Shown here in pieces: positions 17,271 through 25,269 of a stretch of DNA of 31,193 nucleotides. Origin of the DNA: Lewinellaceae bacterium (lineage in GTDB: Bacteria; Bacteroidota; Bacteroidia; Chitinophagales; Saprospiraceae); the NCBI GenBank assembly GCA_020636445.1, contig JACJXV010000045.1, forward strand, positions 1 through 31,193, given 5' to 3'. Every line of letters starts with the position of its first letter. Positions within the stretch are counted from its first letter, which is position 1. The notes beneath the pieces are model-generated. The model saw nothing but the letters and a program-made list of their open reading frames with translations, had not been told where the DNA came from and did not search any database. A program made the position numbers and the translations under genes.

Positions 17271-18023
17271 TTATATCCGCTCCAACATTCGTTTCACCGC
17301 CTCCACCGCCAGGCGTTGTGCCTCAATGCGGTCAAGCGCGGAAACCTGGTCCTTTTCGTTTTGGATAATATTGGCTTTCGCCTTGCGGATGCGTTCTTCG
17401 GCAAACTCTATTTCGCGGTAATACCTCTCCTGAGCAGCTTGCAGCCGCTGATATTCATTCTCGAGCTTGCGCAAATTCTTTTCTTCTTCCGCTACCAGAA
17501 GATTCACTTTCTCCCGCTCTACATTGCGGTAAAAGTCCTCCAGAATATATCGGGCTTCCATGGTTTTCCGCGGGAAGGCATTAGAACTCAGAAAAGCGCT
17601 GCCCTCCGCAACCCACAAGGTAAATAAAGCATTCTCTCCTAACTGCGTGGTCCGGGTATGCAGATTAACCGGTTCCGCAGAAATAGCGGGAACACGCGCT
17701 TCGGCAGCAATCCATTCTTTTGCCTTGCGGTCATATTTTGACCGACTCCGGAAATTCGTTCGGGTGTACTCCGCCCAAATACGGTTTACCAGCTTGCGGT
17801 CCACTTCGGGTAACTCAATAGTCAAACTGCTGCGCATACCCCGGCTCATGGCCCGCTCCGACTCCTCGCTATGTAAAAACAGATCAGCCGGCTGATCATA
17901 TGATTCCGGACGAAGCTTACTTTCAGGGATTCCTTTGGCAGTCAGTTCTCCGGTCTGCTGTGCTTGCGCCACCGCATAAAAACTGATTACGGACAGAAGG
18001 ATAAATACAATATTTTTAATCAT
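17271..18023 (-). CDS. Exported protein with C-terminal coiled coil, function unknown
   Basis: A 250-residue protein not recognised as a named family. It has a signal peptide (about 1-21, ending AQAQ). The middle part (45-160) is mixed, with conserved-looking FLHSEESERAMSRGMRSSLTIELPE and an LWVAEGSAFLSSNAFPRKTMEARY block. Residues 165-248 are strongly charged heptad-type helix (EREKVNLLVAEEEKNLRKLENEYQ..., ending VKRMLERI), predicting a long coiled coil. It would lie in the periplasm or on the outer membrane. It starts 193 nt from the divergent ABC pair at 18217. A role as a structural or assembly factor is possible but unsupported. Confidence 0.75.
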   Translation of the reverse strand: MIKNIVFILLSVISFYAVAQAQQTGELTAKGIPESKLRPESYDQPADLFLHSEESERAMSRGMRSSLTIELPEVDRKLVNRIWAEYTRTNFRSRSKYDRKAKEWIAAEARVPAISAEPVNLHTRTTQLGENALFTLWVAEGSAFLSSNAFPRKTMEARYILEDFYRNVEREKVNLLVAEEEKNLRKLENEYQRLQAAQERYYREIEFAEERIRKAKANIIQNEKDQVSALDRIEAQRLAVEAVKRMLERI

Positions 18024-18216
18024 TACTTACGGGTTATTTCCAAAGAAAATAGTGGTTTTCTCGCTATTTGGACGCCAAGGGTAGTAAAAAGTCACAGATT
18101 TCCACAAACATCCTCCGTCGATGGACGTTGATCATCAGTAGAATTAATACCTTACAGCAAGGCTTTAAATCATACTTTTCAGCAACTAAACCACACCCAA
18201 TAAAAGCTAATTCCTT

Positions 18217-19128
18217 ATGGATGTTCCTATTCTACGACTAGAGAAAGTCGTAAAGCAATACGATAAATACCGGGCGGTTAACGAGGTAAGTTTCACCATG
18301 CCTCCTGGTGCACTCTTTGGACTACTGGGGCCCAATGGCGCCGGGAAAACCTCTCTCATTCGCATTATCACGACGATCACCAAGGCGGATGAAGGTGCTG
18401 TTTACCTCAATGGCGAACTCCTCAATAGTCGTCACCCTGAGCAAATCGGCTATATGCCTGAAGAGCGGGGCTTGTATAAAAAAATGAAGGTCGGTGAGCA
18501 CCTCATATACCTTGCCCGCCTAAAGGGGCTTTCCCCTGCCCAGGCCCGTAAGGAAATTCACCACTGGATGGAAAAGTTCGAAATCCAGGATTGGTGGGGC
18601 AAAAAAATTGAGGAACTCTCCAAAGGGATGCAGCAAAAAATTCAGTTTATTGCCACCGTCCTGCACCGCCCCCCCCTGATTATTCTCGATGAGCCGTTTT
18701 CCGGACTGGATCCGATCAATACCAACCTGATCAAAGACGAGATCTATGAACTAAACCGCCAGGGTACCAGCATTATTTTTTCTACGCACCGCATGGAACA
18801 GGTAGAGGAAATATGCCGCCGCATTGTGCTCATCAACAAGGGCCGGAACATCCTGGAAGGGTCGGTCAAAGACATCAAGGACCAGTTTAAACTGAACCGC
18901 TACCGAATTGATTTCTCCGGCGAAGTGCCCGCAGCCTTGATAGATGCTCATACCGTGGTAGAACACCGTGATAATTATGTGATTATCCAACTGAAAGCCG
19001 GAGAAGATTCCAACCAGCTTTTGCGCCAGCTCCTGCAAGCAGGCGTTCCGGTTACGGCCTTCAACGAGATTCTGCCCTCGCTCAATGAAATCTTTATTCG
19101 ACAGGTACAGGAACCCCAGACGGCCTGA
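18217..19128 (+). CDS. ABC transporter ATP-binding protein (NatA-like)
   Basis: A 303-residue nucleotide-binding subunit. Walker A GPNGAGKT is at 38-45, signature LSKGMQQ at 133-139, Walker B LIILDE at 153-158, and the H-loop histidine lies in FSTHRMEQ. YMPEERGLY (78-86) and the C-terminal DUF4162-type region (about 225-300) are typical of the NatA/YhaQ group. It pairs with the permease gene that begins 32 nt downstream; together they form a likely sodium or drug/peptide ABC-2 exporter. The ATG at 18217 fits the usual N-terminus (ILRLEKVVKQYDKYRAV). Confidence 0.92.
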   Translation: MDVPILRLEKVVKQYDKYRAVNEVSFTMPPGALFGLLGPNGAGKTSLIRIITTITKADEGAVYLNGELLNSRHPEQIGYMPEERGLYKKMKVGEHLIYLARLKGLSPAQARKEIHHWMEKFEIQDWWGKKIEELSKGMQQKIQFIATVLHRPPLIILDEPFSGLDPINTNLIKDEIYELNRQGTSIIFSTHRMEQVEEICRRIVLINKGRNILEGSVKDIKDQFKLNRYRIDFSGEVPAALIDAHTVVEHRDNYVIIQLKAGEDSNQLLRQLLQAGVPVTAFNEILPSLNEIFIRQVQEPQTA

Positions 19129-19160
19129 TTCTTTTTCGCCCAATAAATCCTCGACCAACA

Positions 19161-20474
19161 ATGGATAAGTTACTACTCATTATAAAGCGCGAGTACCTTT
19201 CCCGGGTTACTCGCCGCAGTTTCATCCTGGCGACCTTGCTGACGCCCCTGGCTTTTGCCTTGTTTTTTGCTATCGTAAGTTTGATTTTCTCCTACCAAAG
19301 TGATGATGTCAAGCGCGTCGCCGTCATTGATGAAGCCGGTTTGCTCAAAGGAGCGATCAAAGACGAACAGCACCTTTTCTTTAAATTCGAGAAAGGCCCG
19401 CTGGATTCGCTGCGTGCCAATTTCAAGCAATTGGACTTCGACGGCATCCTGCTGATTCCCCAGCTGGAGGATATCCTGGATCGCAACTTCACAGTGTTTT
19501 ATTACGCCAATGATCAGCCGACACCCGATATCGAAGCCCTGATTGAACAACGGGTTACCGAAGCCGTACGCGATTATAAGATCGAGGCCTTACAGCTCGA
19601 GCGGAAACAACTGGAAGCCCTCAATACCCGGGTCCAGCTCGAACCCGAACCCATTAATCCGCAGGCCAGCGATGCTACCCGCCTTACCAGTGCTATCGCC
19701 GCCGGCATGGGAGGCCTGATGGGATTCGTCATGTACCTCACCGTTTTTATCTATGGTATGATGGTGCTTCGCTCCGTTATGGAAGAAAAAACGAACCGCA
19801 TTGTCGAAGTGATGATGTCCTCCGTGCGGCCTTTCCAACTGATGCTGGGTAAAATCATCGGCGTTGGTGCCGTAGGCCTGACCCAGGTAGCCGTTTGGAC
19901 CATCATGATTCCTACCCTGGCCATTCTCGTTCAGCTCCTTTTCGGCATTGACCCCTCCTCGATGAATCTCAACCAGCCGGGAGTAGAAGTTAACCCCGAT
20001 GATGTTCAGGCGATGACGGCCCTGGCCCTTCAGGAAATAAACAATCTCAATTGGTGGCTAATTCTGCCCCTGTTCTTTGTTTTCTTCCTGGGTGGCTACT
20101 TCCTCTATGCTTCGCTCTTCGCAGCAGTTGGCTCAGCTATTGGCGACGATATGGGCGAAAGCCAGTCGTTAACCCTGCCGATCACAATTCCTGTGATCCT
20201 GGCACTGTATATTATGATGGTTGCCGTCCAGGCTCCTAATTCGAGTCTGGCGCGCTGGTCGTCTATCTTCCCACTTTTCTCGCCGATCGTTATGCCGGCT
20301 CGCCTTGCCTTCAATCCGCCCTGGTGGGAAATCGCCCTTTCCGTCATACTCCTGGTGCTAACCTCCCTCTTCTTTGTTTGGCTTTCCGGACGGATCTACC
20401 GGGTGGGTATCCTTCTCTATGGTAAAAAAGCCGGATTTAAAGAACTGGCCAAGTGGGTGTTCTCCCGCGATTGA
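19161..20474 (+). CDS. ABC-2 type permease (NatB-like)
   Basis: A 437-residue inner-membrane subunit and partner of the preceding ATPase. One N-terminal membrane helix (about 21-44) is followed by a large extracytoplasmic domain (about 45-175). Five or six helices occupy 176-412 (e.g. 183-205, 233-260, 299-325, 337-356, 366-380, 390-410). The cytoplasmic motif EEKTNRIVEVMMSSVRP (208-224), which couples to the ATPase, is typical of NatB/YhaP proteins. By family the pair exports sodium or small compounds at the cost of ATP. Start chosen at the ATG at 19161, consistent with the KRE(Y)LSRV N-terminus of the family. Confidence 0.9.
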   Translation: MDKLLLIIKREYLSRVTRRSFILATLLTPLAFALFFAIVSLIFSYQSDDVKRVAVIDEAGLLKGAIKDEQHLFFKFEKGPLDSLRANFKQLDFDGILLIPQLEDILDRNFTVFYYANDQPTPDIEALIEQRVTEAVRDYKIEALQLERKQLEALNTRVQLEPEPINPQASDATRLTSAIAAGMGGLMGFVMYLTVFIYGMMVLRSVMEEKTNRIVEVMMSSVRPFQLMLGKIIGVGAVGLTQVAVWTIMIPTLAILVQLLFGIDPSSMNLNQPGVEVNPDDVQAMTALALQEINNLNWWLILPLFFVFFLGGYFLYASLFAAVGSAIGDDMGESQSLTLPITIPVILALYIMMVAVQAPNSSLARWSSIFPLFSPIVMPARLAFNPPWWEIALSVILLVLTSLFFVWLSGRIYRVGILLYGKKAGFKELAKWVFSRD

Positions 20475-20481
20475 TGTCCGG

Positions 20482-20559
20482 GAACTAGAAATGGGAAACT
20501 AGAAACTAGAAACTAGAAATTGGAAATTAGTGTAATTCCAATTTCTAGTTTCTAATTTC
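20482..20559. repeat. Seven 7-bp repeat units and an inverted array forming a large hairpin
   Basis: Bases 20482-20530 are seven consecutive heptamers (GAACTAG, AAATGGG, three AAACTAG, AAATTGG, AAATTAG). The segment 20536-20559 is the inverted complement of 20502-20525 with one mismatch in 24 bp and a ten-base gap. It lies just after the NatB-like gene. No T run follows, so an intrinsic terminator function is not clear. Confidence 0.8.
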
Positions 20560-20674
20560 CTATTCCTCCCAACACTTTCTTCTTTGCCCACCTTTAGAAA
20601 TTCCACAATCAGTGTATATTGGAAAGCGATTAACCACCCAGCGCGCATCAGCGCTCGCTAACCAAATCACGACC

Positions 20675-23600
20675 ATGGAATTTCGGACGCCTCTGCTTCG
20701 CATCCCCTTATTGGTAGCCTGCTGCCTGTGCTGCCTGACCTACTCTTTGAGCAGTCAGACCCATTTTTTACTGAACCAATCAACGGGGGCCACTGAGGAC
20801 CATTGGGTCGATTCCGTATTCAATGCCCTGACCCCCAACGAACGGCTGGGGCAACTCTTCATGATTCGGGCACACTCCGACAAAGGCCCCGATCATATTG
20901 CCCAGGTTGAGGCTCTTATCCGCCAGTACAAAGTGGGAGCCTTGTGCTTTTTCCAGGGAACGCCGGAAAAGCAGGTTGAATTAATCAATCAATACCAAGC
21001 CCTCAGTACTGTCCCGCTTATGGTTGCTATCGATGGGGAATGGGGCCCTGGGATGCGCCTGGAAAACACCATGAGCTTCCCGCGCCAGCTTACCCTTGGG
21101 GCGATCCAGGACAATGATCTCATCTACCAGATGGGCCGTGAAATCGGACGCCAGATGCGGGCCATCGGTGTTACCGTGAACTTCGCTCCCGTTGCCGATG
21201 TCAATAATAACCCCGCCAACCCGGTCATCAATACCCGCTCTTTTGGTGAAGATCGCTTCAATGTTACCATCAAGACCTATTCCTATATGCGGGGAATGCA
21301 GGATAACAGCGTCATGGCTTGCGCCAAACACTTTCCCGGCCATGGCGATACCGATGTAGATTCCCACCTTGACCTGCCCGTGATCAACCACCAACGGGCG
21401 CGCCTCGACAGCATTGAACTTTATCCGTTCCGCGCCCTCATCGATTATGGCGTAGGCAGCATTATGGTGGCTCACCTCAACGTACCGGCACTCGATGACC
21501 GCCCCAACCGCCCCACTACCCTCTCCCGAAGTACGGTGACCGATCTGCTGCGGCGCCAACTGGGTTTCCAGGGTGTTATCTTTACGGATGCCCTGGAAAT
21601 GAAAGGCGTCACCAAACATTTTGCCAGCGGACAGGTAGAAGCCGAAGCCCTCCTCGCCGGTAACGATATGCTGGTCCTGCCCGAAGATATGGGCGCCGCC
21701 ATTCGGGAAATCAACGCCTACCTGGCCAACAATCGCCTTGATCCCAAGCAGGTAGACGAAAGTGTACGGCGTATCCTGCGGTCCAAATACCGCCTGGGCC
21801 TTACACAATCCAACCCACTACCCACAGCCAACCTGCAGCGCGACCTCCATACGCCGGAAGCCGAAGCCCTCCGTCGGCAACTCCTGCAGGAAGCGCTGAC
21901 AATGGTGCGCAATAAAGACCAACTGATTCCCTTTCGCCGGGTCGATACCCTGCGCATGGCTTCCCTGAGCATTGGCGCCAGCGGAATCACGCCGTTGCAA
22001 AAACGCCTGGCCAGCTACGCCAAAGTCGAACAATTCCAAACCGCCAAGGATATTTCCGCTGAACGGCAACAAGAACTCCTGAATACGCTGGGCAAAAAGG
22101 ATGTTGTAGTGGTAGGCCTCCACGATATGAATCCTTATGCCGCCCGCAACTTCGGCCTAACAACCAGTACCATCGACTTCCTCCAGGCCCTGAACCAACG
22201 TACCAAAGTTGTCCTGGTGGTTTTCGGCAGCCCCTACAGCCTTAAATATTTTGACCGCATGGAGTGGGTGCTGGAAGCCTACGAAAGCGATGCAACTACC
22301 CAGGACCTGGCTGCGCAGGCGCTCTTTGGTGCCATTGGTATGCATGGCCGTCTGCCCATTACAGCATCGCCCCGCAGCGCCTTTAACATGGGCGTGGATA
22401 CGAAAGGCGGGATACGGATGGGCTACTCCATCCCCGCTGCCCAGGGCATGAATGCCGACACCCTGGAACGCATCGGCAAGATCATCAACCAGGCAATTGG
22501 TGCCGGAGCTATGCCCGGGGGCGTAGTACTGGTGGCCAAAAACGGCCAGATCGTTTACGAGCAAGCATTTGGGTATCACGACTACACCAAAAAACAACCC
22601 GTCCTGACGGACGACGTCTACGACCTGGCCTCCGTAACCAAAGTGGGGGCGACGACCCTGAGTGTGATGAGCCTCGTGGATGCCGGAAAAGTAGACATCC
22701 GCCAGCCGCTGAGTACCTACCTGCCTGAACTGAAAGGAACAAACAAGCAGGCACTCACTATCGATGCCATTATGGCTCATCGCGCCGGATTACGCAACTG
22801 GATCCCTTTTTACGAAAAAACCATCACCCCCGACCACCAACCGGATACCGCTTACTACCGGCACAGCCCCGAAGGGGACTTCGTGGTCCCCGTCACCGAA
22901 AACCTGTACCTGCGCAAGGATTACGTGGATAGTATCTGGCAGCAGATTGGCCAGTCGGCACTGGGGCCACAAAACCGCTATGTCTATAGCGACCTGGGCT
23001 TCTACCTGCTGTCGAAGATGGTTCGCCAGGTAACGGGTATGACGCTCGATCGCTATGCTGAGCAGGTTTTTTACCGCCCGCTTGGCCTGCAATCCCTCAC
23101 CTACAACCCCTGGAAGACCATTGACCTGAACCGCATTCCGCCAACCGAGGAAGACCACTATTTTCGCCAACAAAAAGTACAGGGGTACGTCCATGACATG
23201 GGTGCCGCCATGCTGGGGGGCGTCAGTGGTCATGCCGGCTTGTTTGGGTCCGCACATGACCTGGCCGTTATTTTTCAAATGCTCCTGCAAGGCGGATCCT
23301 ACGGGGGGGAACAATTTCTCCGCCCGGCCACCGTGCAAACCTTTACCCAACACCATCCGCAAAGTCAGCGGCGGGGCATTGGTTTTGATATGCAGCAGGT
23401 CAATAGCCGTACCTCCAGCATGTCGCGGCGAGCTTCCGTACACACCTTTGGGCACACCGGCTTCACCGGCCCCTGCGTTTGGGCCGACCCCGATAACCAA
23501 CTGCTTTTTGTATTTCTAACCAACCGCACTTACCCCTCCATGAACAACGGCCGGCTCAACCGGATGGGCATCCGCACTTCCCTGCATGCCCTGCTGTACA

Positions 23601-23683
23601 AATCCCTGGGTAAAGAGTCCTTTTTGGTTTACGATATTCCGGAGCTCCCCGAATCTCTCCAGGCAGGGTTGGGAAATCAGTAA
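20675..23683 (+). CDS. Exported fusion of GH3 beta-N-acetylhexosaminidase (NagZ-like) and serine hydrolase (class C beta-lactamase/AmiE-like)
   Basis: The ATG at 20675 gives 1002 residues with a hydrophobic signal segment (about 8-28). A longer frame from a GTG at 20612 puts 21 odd residues before it. The N-terminal GH3 domain (about 45-380) has the NagZ motif KHFPGHGDTDVDSH (218-231, catalytic loop H/D) and the nucleophile D305 in FTDALEMKGV. A GH3 C-terminal-type alpha/beta region (about 385-590) follows. Residues 595-1000 are a penicillin-binding-fold serine hydrolase: S653-x-x-K656 in ASVTK, Y771 in YSD (Y-S-N position) and HTG at 927-929. By family the first half removes N-acetylglucosamine from muropeptides. 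The second half could be an amidase or esterase. Acts in the periplasm or on the outer membrane. Confidence 0.9.
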   Translation: MEFRTPLLRIPLLVACCLCCLTYSLSSQTHFLLNQSTGATEDHWVDSVFNALTPNERLGQLFMIRAHSDKGPDHIAQVEALIRQYKVGALCFFQGTPEKQVELINQYQALSTVPLMVAIDGEWGPGMRLENTMSFPRQLTLGAIQDNDLIYQMGREIGRQMRAIGVTVNFAPVADVNNNPANPVINTRSFGEDRFNVTIKTYSYMRGMQDNSVMACAKHFPGHGDTDVDSHLDLPVINHQRARLDSIELYPFRALIDYGVGSIMVAHLNVPALDDRPNRPTTLSRSTVTDLLRRQLGFQGVIFTDALEMKGVTKHFASGQVEAEALLAGNDMLVLPEDMGAAIREINAYLANNRLDPKQVDESVRRILRSKYRLGLTQSNPLPTANLQRDLHTPEAEALRRQLLQEALTMVRNKDQLIPFRRVDTLRMASLSIGASGITPLQKRLASYAKVEQFQTAKDISAERQQELLNTLGKKDVVVVGLHDMNPYAARNFGLTTSTIDFLQALNQRTKVVLVVFGSPYSLKYFDRMEWVLEAYESDATTQDLAAQALFGAIGMHGRLPITASPRSAFNMGVDTKGGIRMGYSIPAAQGMNADTLERIGKIINQAIGAGAMPGGVVLVAKNGQIVYEQAFGYHDYTKKQPVLTDDVYDLASVTKVGATTLSVMSLVDAGKVDIRQPLSTYLPELKGTNKQALTIDAIMAHRAGLRNWIPFYEKTITPDHQPDTAYYRHSPEGDFVVPVTENLYLRKDYVDSIWQQIGQSALGPQNRYVYSDLGFYLLSKMVRQVTGMTLDRYAEQVFYRPLGLQSLTYNPWKTIDLNRIPPTEEDHYFRQQKVQGYVHDMGAAMLGGVSGHAGLFGSAHDLAVIFQMLLQGGSYGGEQFLRPATVQTFTQHHPQSQRRGIGFDMQQVNSRTSSMSRRASVHTFGHTGFTGPCVWADPDNQLLFVFLTNRTYPSMNNGRLNRMGIRTSLHALLYKSLGKESFLVYDIPELPESLQAGLGNQ

Positions 23684-23909
23684 ACATCGGGCGAATATTC
23701 TTTGTGCTTTCTTATCTACGCTTCTGGTCCTTTAATGAACAGGGGGAGCCTGAGTTGTGATTTTTTTCACCACCGATATACACCGATTTTCACGGATTAA
23801 GCTGGCGGGAGTCGGGCGCTGGCGAGCTGAAGGAATATAGATGAAGCGAAGTGGTTTTGGATTTACCTATCCCCCGGTTATCAGAATTTTTTTAAATTGA
23901 AGAAACAAA
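23684..23909. other. Gap between the GH3 fusion gene and the MITE
   Basis: No gene is supportable here. A phrase near 23770-23799 (CACCGATATACACCGATTTT...) has an internal near-repeat. The bases directly before 23910 (AAATTGAAGAAACAAA) would have been the original upstream region of the antitoxin-like gene before the MITE inserted. Confidence 0.5.
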
Positions 23910-23917
23910 GTCAAATG

Positions 23918-24105
23918 GTAACTATTTAGGTGGTGTTTGTTTTGATTATCAATGAGTTATGGAATTGCCATTTTTTGATCAAAAATTAATAATCTGAAAA
24001 ACAGCATTTTACACAATGATGAAATCACCATTTCAAGGTGTTTCATATTAGTTAAAATTCCCAACTTGCTGATTATCAATATTTATTTTGGACCTAAATA
24101 GTTAC
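23918..24105. mobile_element. 188-bp MITE with 14-bp terminal inverted repeats and 8-bp target duplication
   Basis: The left end GTAACTATTTAGGT (23918-23931) is the exact inverted complement of the right end ACCTAAATAGTTAC (24092-24105). The element is flanked on both sides by the same eight bases GTCAAATG (23910-23917 and 24106-24113), the mark of a transposition event. The interior is AT-rich, has no ORF, contains a perfect TTTTTGATCAAAAA palindrome (23972-23985) and two copies of GATTATCAAT (about 23944 and 24071). GTAA ends with 8-bp duplications are a feature of IS66-family elements, so an IS66-derived MITE is the favoured inference. The right duplication supplies the ATG of the next gene. 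Confidence 0.9.
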
Positions 24106-24110
24106 GTCAA

Positions 24111-24338
24111 ATGAATATGACACAACGTACGCAACAAATAATCGATGAAATCAATCACCTCCAGCTTGAGGAACTTGAAGTAATTCTCAAGGAGATCCTC
24201 AAGCAGATTGACCAACAAAAGCGTGTGGAGTCGATACTTGAGGAATATATTGGCATTGGAGAAGGTTGTTGGCAAACAGACGCGCAAGTATATATTGAAG
24301 AACTTAGAAGTGAAGAAGAAAAAAGCCTGCCCAAGTGA
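24111..24338 (+). CDS. Small antitoxin-like protein
   Basis: A 75-residue, highly charged and largely helical protein (MNMTQRTQQIIDEINHLQLEELEVILKEI...). It ends EELRSEEEKSLPK. No known DNA-binding motif is recognised. Its stop overlaps the GTG start of the PIN gene (GTGA, 24335-24338), a classic toxin-antitoxin arrangement, so antitoxin function is inferred mainly from context and size. Its start codon lies inside the right target duplication of the MITE (ATG at 24111-24113; the next ATG is at 24117). The native promoter is therefore now 196 bp further away and separated by the element; expression may depend on the MITE end. Confidence 0.7.
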   Translation: MNMTQRTQQIIDEINHLQLEELEVILKEILKQIDQQKRVESILEEYIGIGEGCWQTDAQVYIEELRSEEEKSLPK

Positions 24339-24745
24339 AAATTTTTATTGATACAGCCCCATTCATATACCTTATCGAGAACCATCCGGTATTTGCTCAT
24401 AAAATGAAAATGCTCATCACAGATGCTATTGTAAATGGTGACGAAATTGTAACGAGCGTAGTAACGATTGCTGAATTCAGAGTAAAACCTACCAAAGAAA
24501 ATCGCTCAGATATAATCAAAAAATTTGAGGAATTACTGTTAAGGTTGGATGTATAAATTTGAGTCGTAGACCAATCCGCAGCGGAAAAAGCCTATGAACT
24601 GAGAGCAAAATATCAATTTCTCAAAGGTATGGACGCTTTCCAGTTGGCACTCTCTGTAAATGAGAAATGTGGCCGGTTTATTACCAACGACAGGAAACTG
24701 AAGCGAGTAACAGAAATAACTGTTGATACGATGGAGGATGTATAA
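24335..24745 (+). pseudogene. PIN-domain toxin gene, interrupted by two in-frame stop codons
   Basis: From the GTG at 24335 the frame gives a PIN-domain N-terminus with D6 in FIDTAPFIY and E47 in TIAEF, but stops at TAA 24554-24556 (73 codons), with a second in-frame stop TGA at 24560-24562. The same frame then continues without stops to TAA 24743-24745 and encodes the missing PIN half: AAEKAYELRAKY, GMDAFQLAL with D100 and FITNDRKLKR with D119 (numbered through the stops). A shifted reading of the break gives DVINLS, the expected PIN sequence, so two compensating single-base indels are an alternative to two nonsense changes. The truncated product lacks two of the four acidic metal ligands and should be inactive as an RNase. 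Confidence 0.85.
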
Positions 24746-24879
24746 GTTTGGCGGGAAGTACTTACCCACCACAACGTGCAGTGCACTCGGTGTCTGCTAC
24801 TAACACCAACCGGTCAGCCCACCTCCCCTTTACCTTTACTTACCGACGGATTTCTCCAGCATAGGAAAAAGTAAAAAAA

Positions 24880-24924
24880 TTTGCGCAACCGAAAAGTTGC
24901 ACATATATTTGCAACCAATTGGTT
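24880..24924 (+). promoter_or_regulatory. Promoter and probable self-operator of the arsR-SRPBCC genes
   Basis: TTTG (24880-24883), a 20-nt spacer and TATATTTG (24904-24911) match the Bacteroidota promoter consensus in full. Directly overlapping the predicted transcript start is the perfect 12-bp palindrome AACCAATTGGTT (24913-24924), with outer TTGC/GCAA partial symmetry. A dimeric ArsR-type repressor bound here would block initiation. The ATG at 24946 lies about 30 nt after the -7 box. Confidence 0.7.
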
Positions 24925-24945
24925 TCGCAAATACAGATACCCCCT

Positions 24946-25269
24946 ATGCGACGAGATGTTTTTCAAGCCATAGCAGACCCGACCCGGCGCGCGATTATCA
25001 CCTTAATTGCCGTACAGGCAATGACCCCTAATGCTATTGCCGACAATTTCAACACTACCCGCCAGGCGGTGTCCAAACACTTGCGCATCCTGACCGAATG
25101 TGCGCTCGTCAAGCAAGAACAACAAGGGAGAGAAATATACTACTCACTTGCCCTGGACAAAATGAAGGAGATTGATCATTGGCTGGAACAATTCAGATCG
25201 ATTTGGGAAAACCGGTTCAATCAGTTAGATCAGGTATTGTTAACCCTCCAAAAAAATGAAAATGAATAG
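24946..25269 (+). CDS. ArsR-family winged-helix transcriptional regulator
   Basis: A 107-residue protein beginning MRRDVFQAIADPTRRAII, the usual N-terminus of ArsR-type repressors paired with SRPBCC genes. The helix-turn-helix lies at about 28-55 (PNAIADNFNTTRQAVSKHLRIL) and the wing at about 60-78 (GREIYYSL). No cysteine metal site is seen, so it probably is not a metal sensor. A longer frame from a TTG at 24919 would begin inside the operator and is rejected. It overlaps the SRPBCC gene by 14 nt, which implies translational coupling. Likely represses its own operon through the 24913-24924 palindrome. Confidence 0.9.
   Translation: MRRDVFQAIADPTRRAIITLIAVQAMTPNAIADNFNTTRQAVSKHLRILTECALVKQEQQGREIYYSLALDKMKEIDHWLEQFRSIWENRFNQLDQVLLTLQKNENE

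Noticed and set aside
20612..20674. Longer N-terminus of the GH3 fusion protein from a GTG at 20612
   Set aside because: The added 21 residues precede the hydrophobic signal segment and do not look like an export signal; the ATG at 20675 begins the expected MEFRTPLLRIPLL signal.
20981..21808. A 275-codon open frame on the minus strand
   Set aside because: It lies opposite the GH3 domain with its NagZ motifs; the frame is a by-product of codon use.
22790..23500. A 236-codon open frame on the minus strand
   Set aside because: It is antisense to the serine-hydrolase half of the fusion protein and shows no domain of its own.
24083..24090. Outward promoter in the right end of the MITE (TTATTTTG)
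   Set aside because: It has one mismatch to TAnnTTTG and the nearest TTG lies only 14 nt upstream, too close for the usual spacing, so it was not listed as a promoter.
24919..24945. TTG start of the ArsR gene
   Set aside because: It would place the start codon within the operator palindrome, a few bases after the -7 box; the ATG at 24946 gives the family's usual N-terminus.
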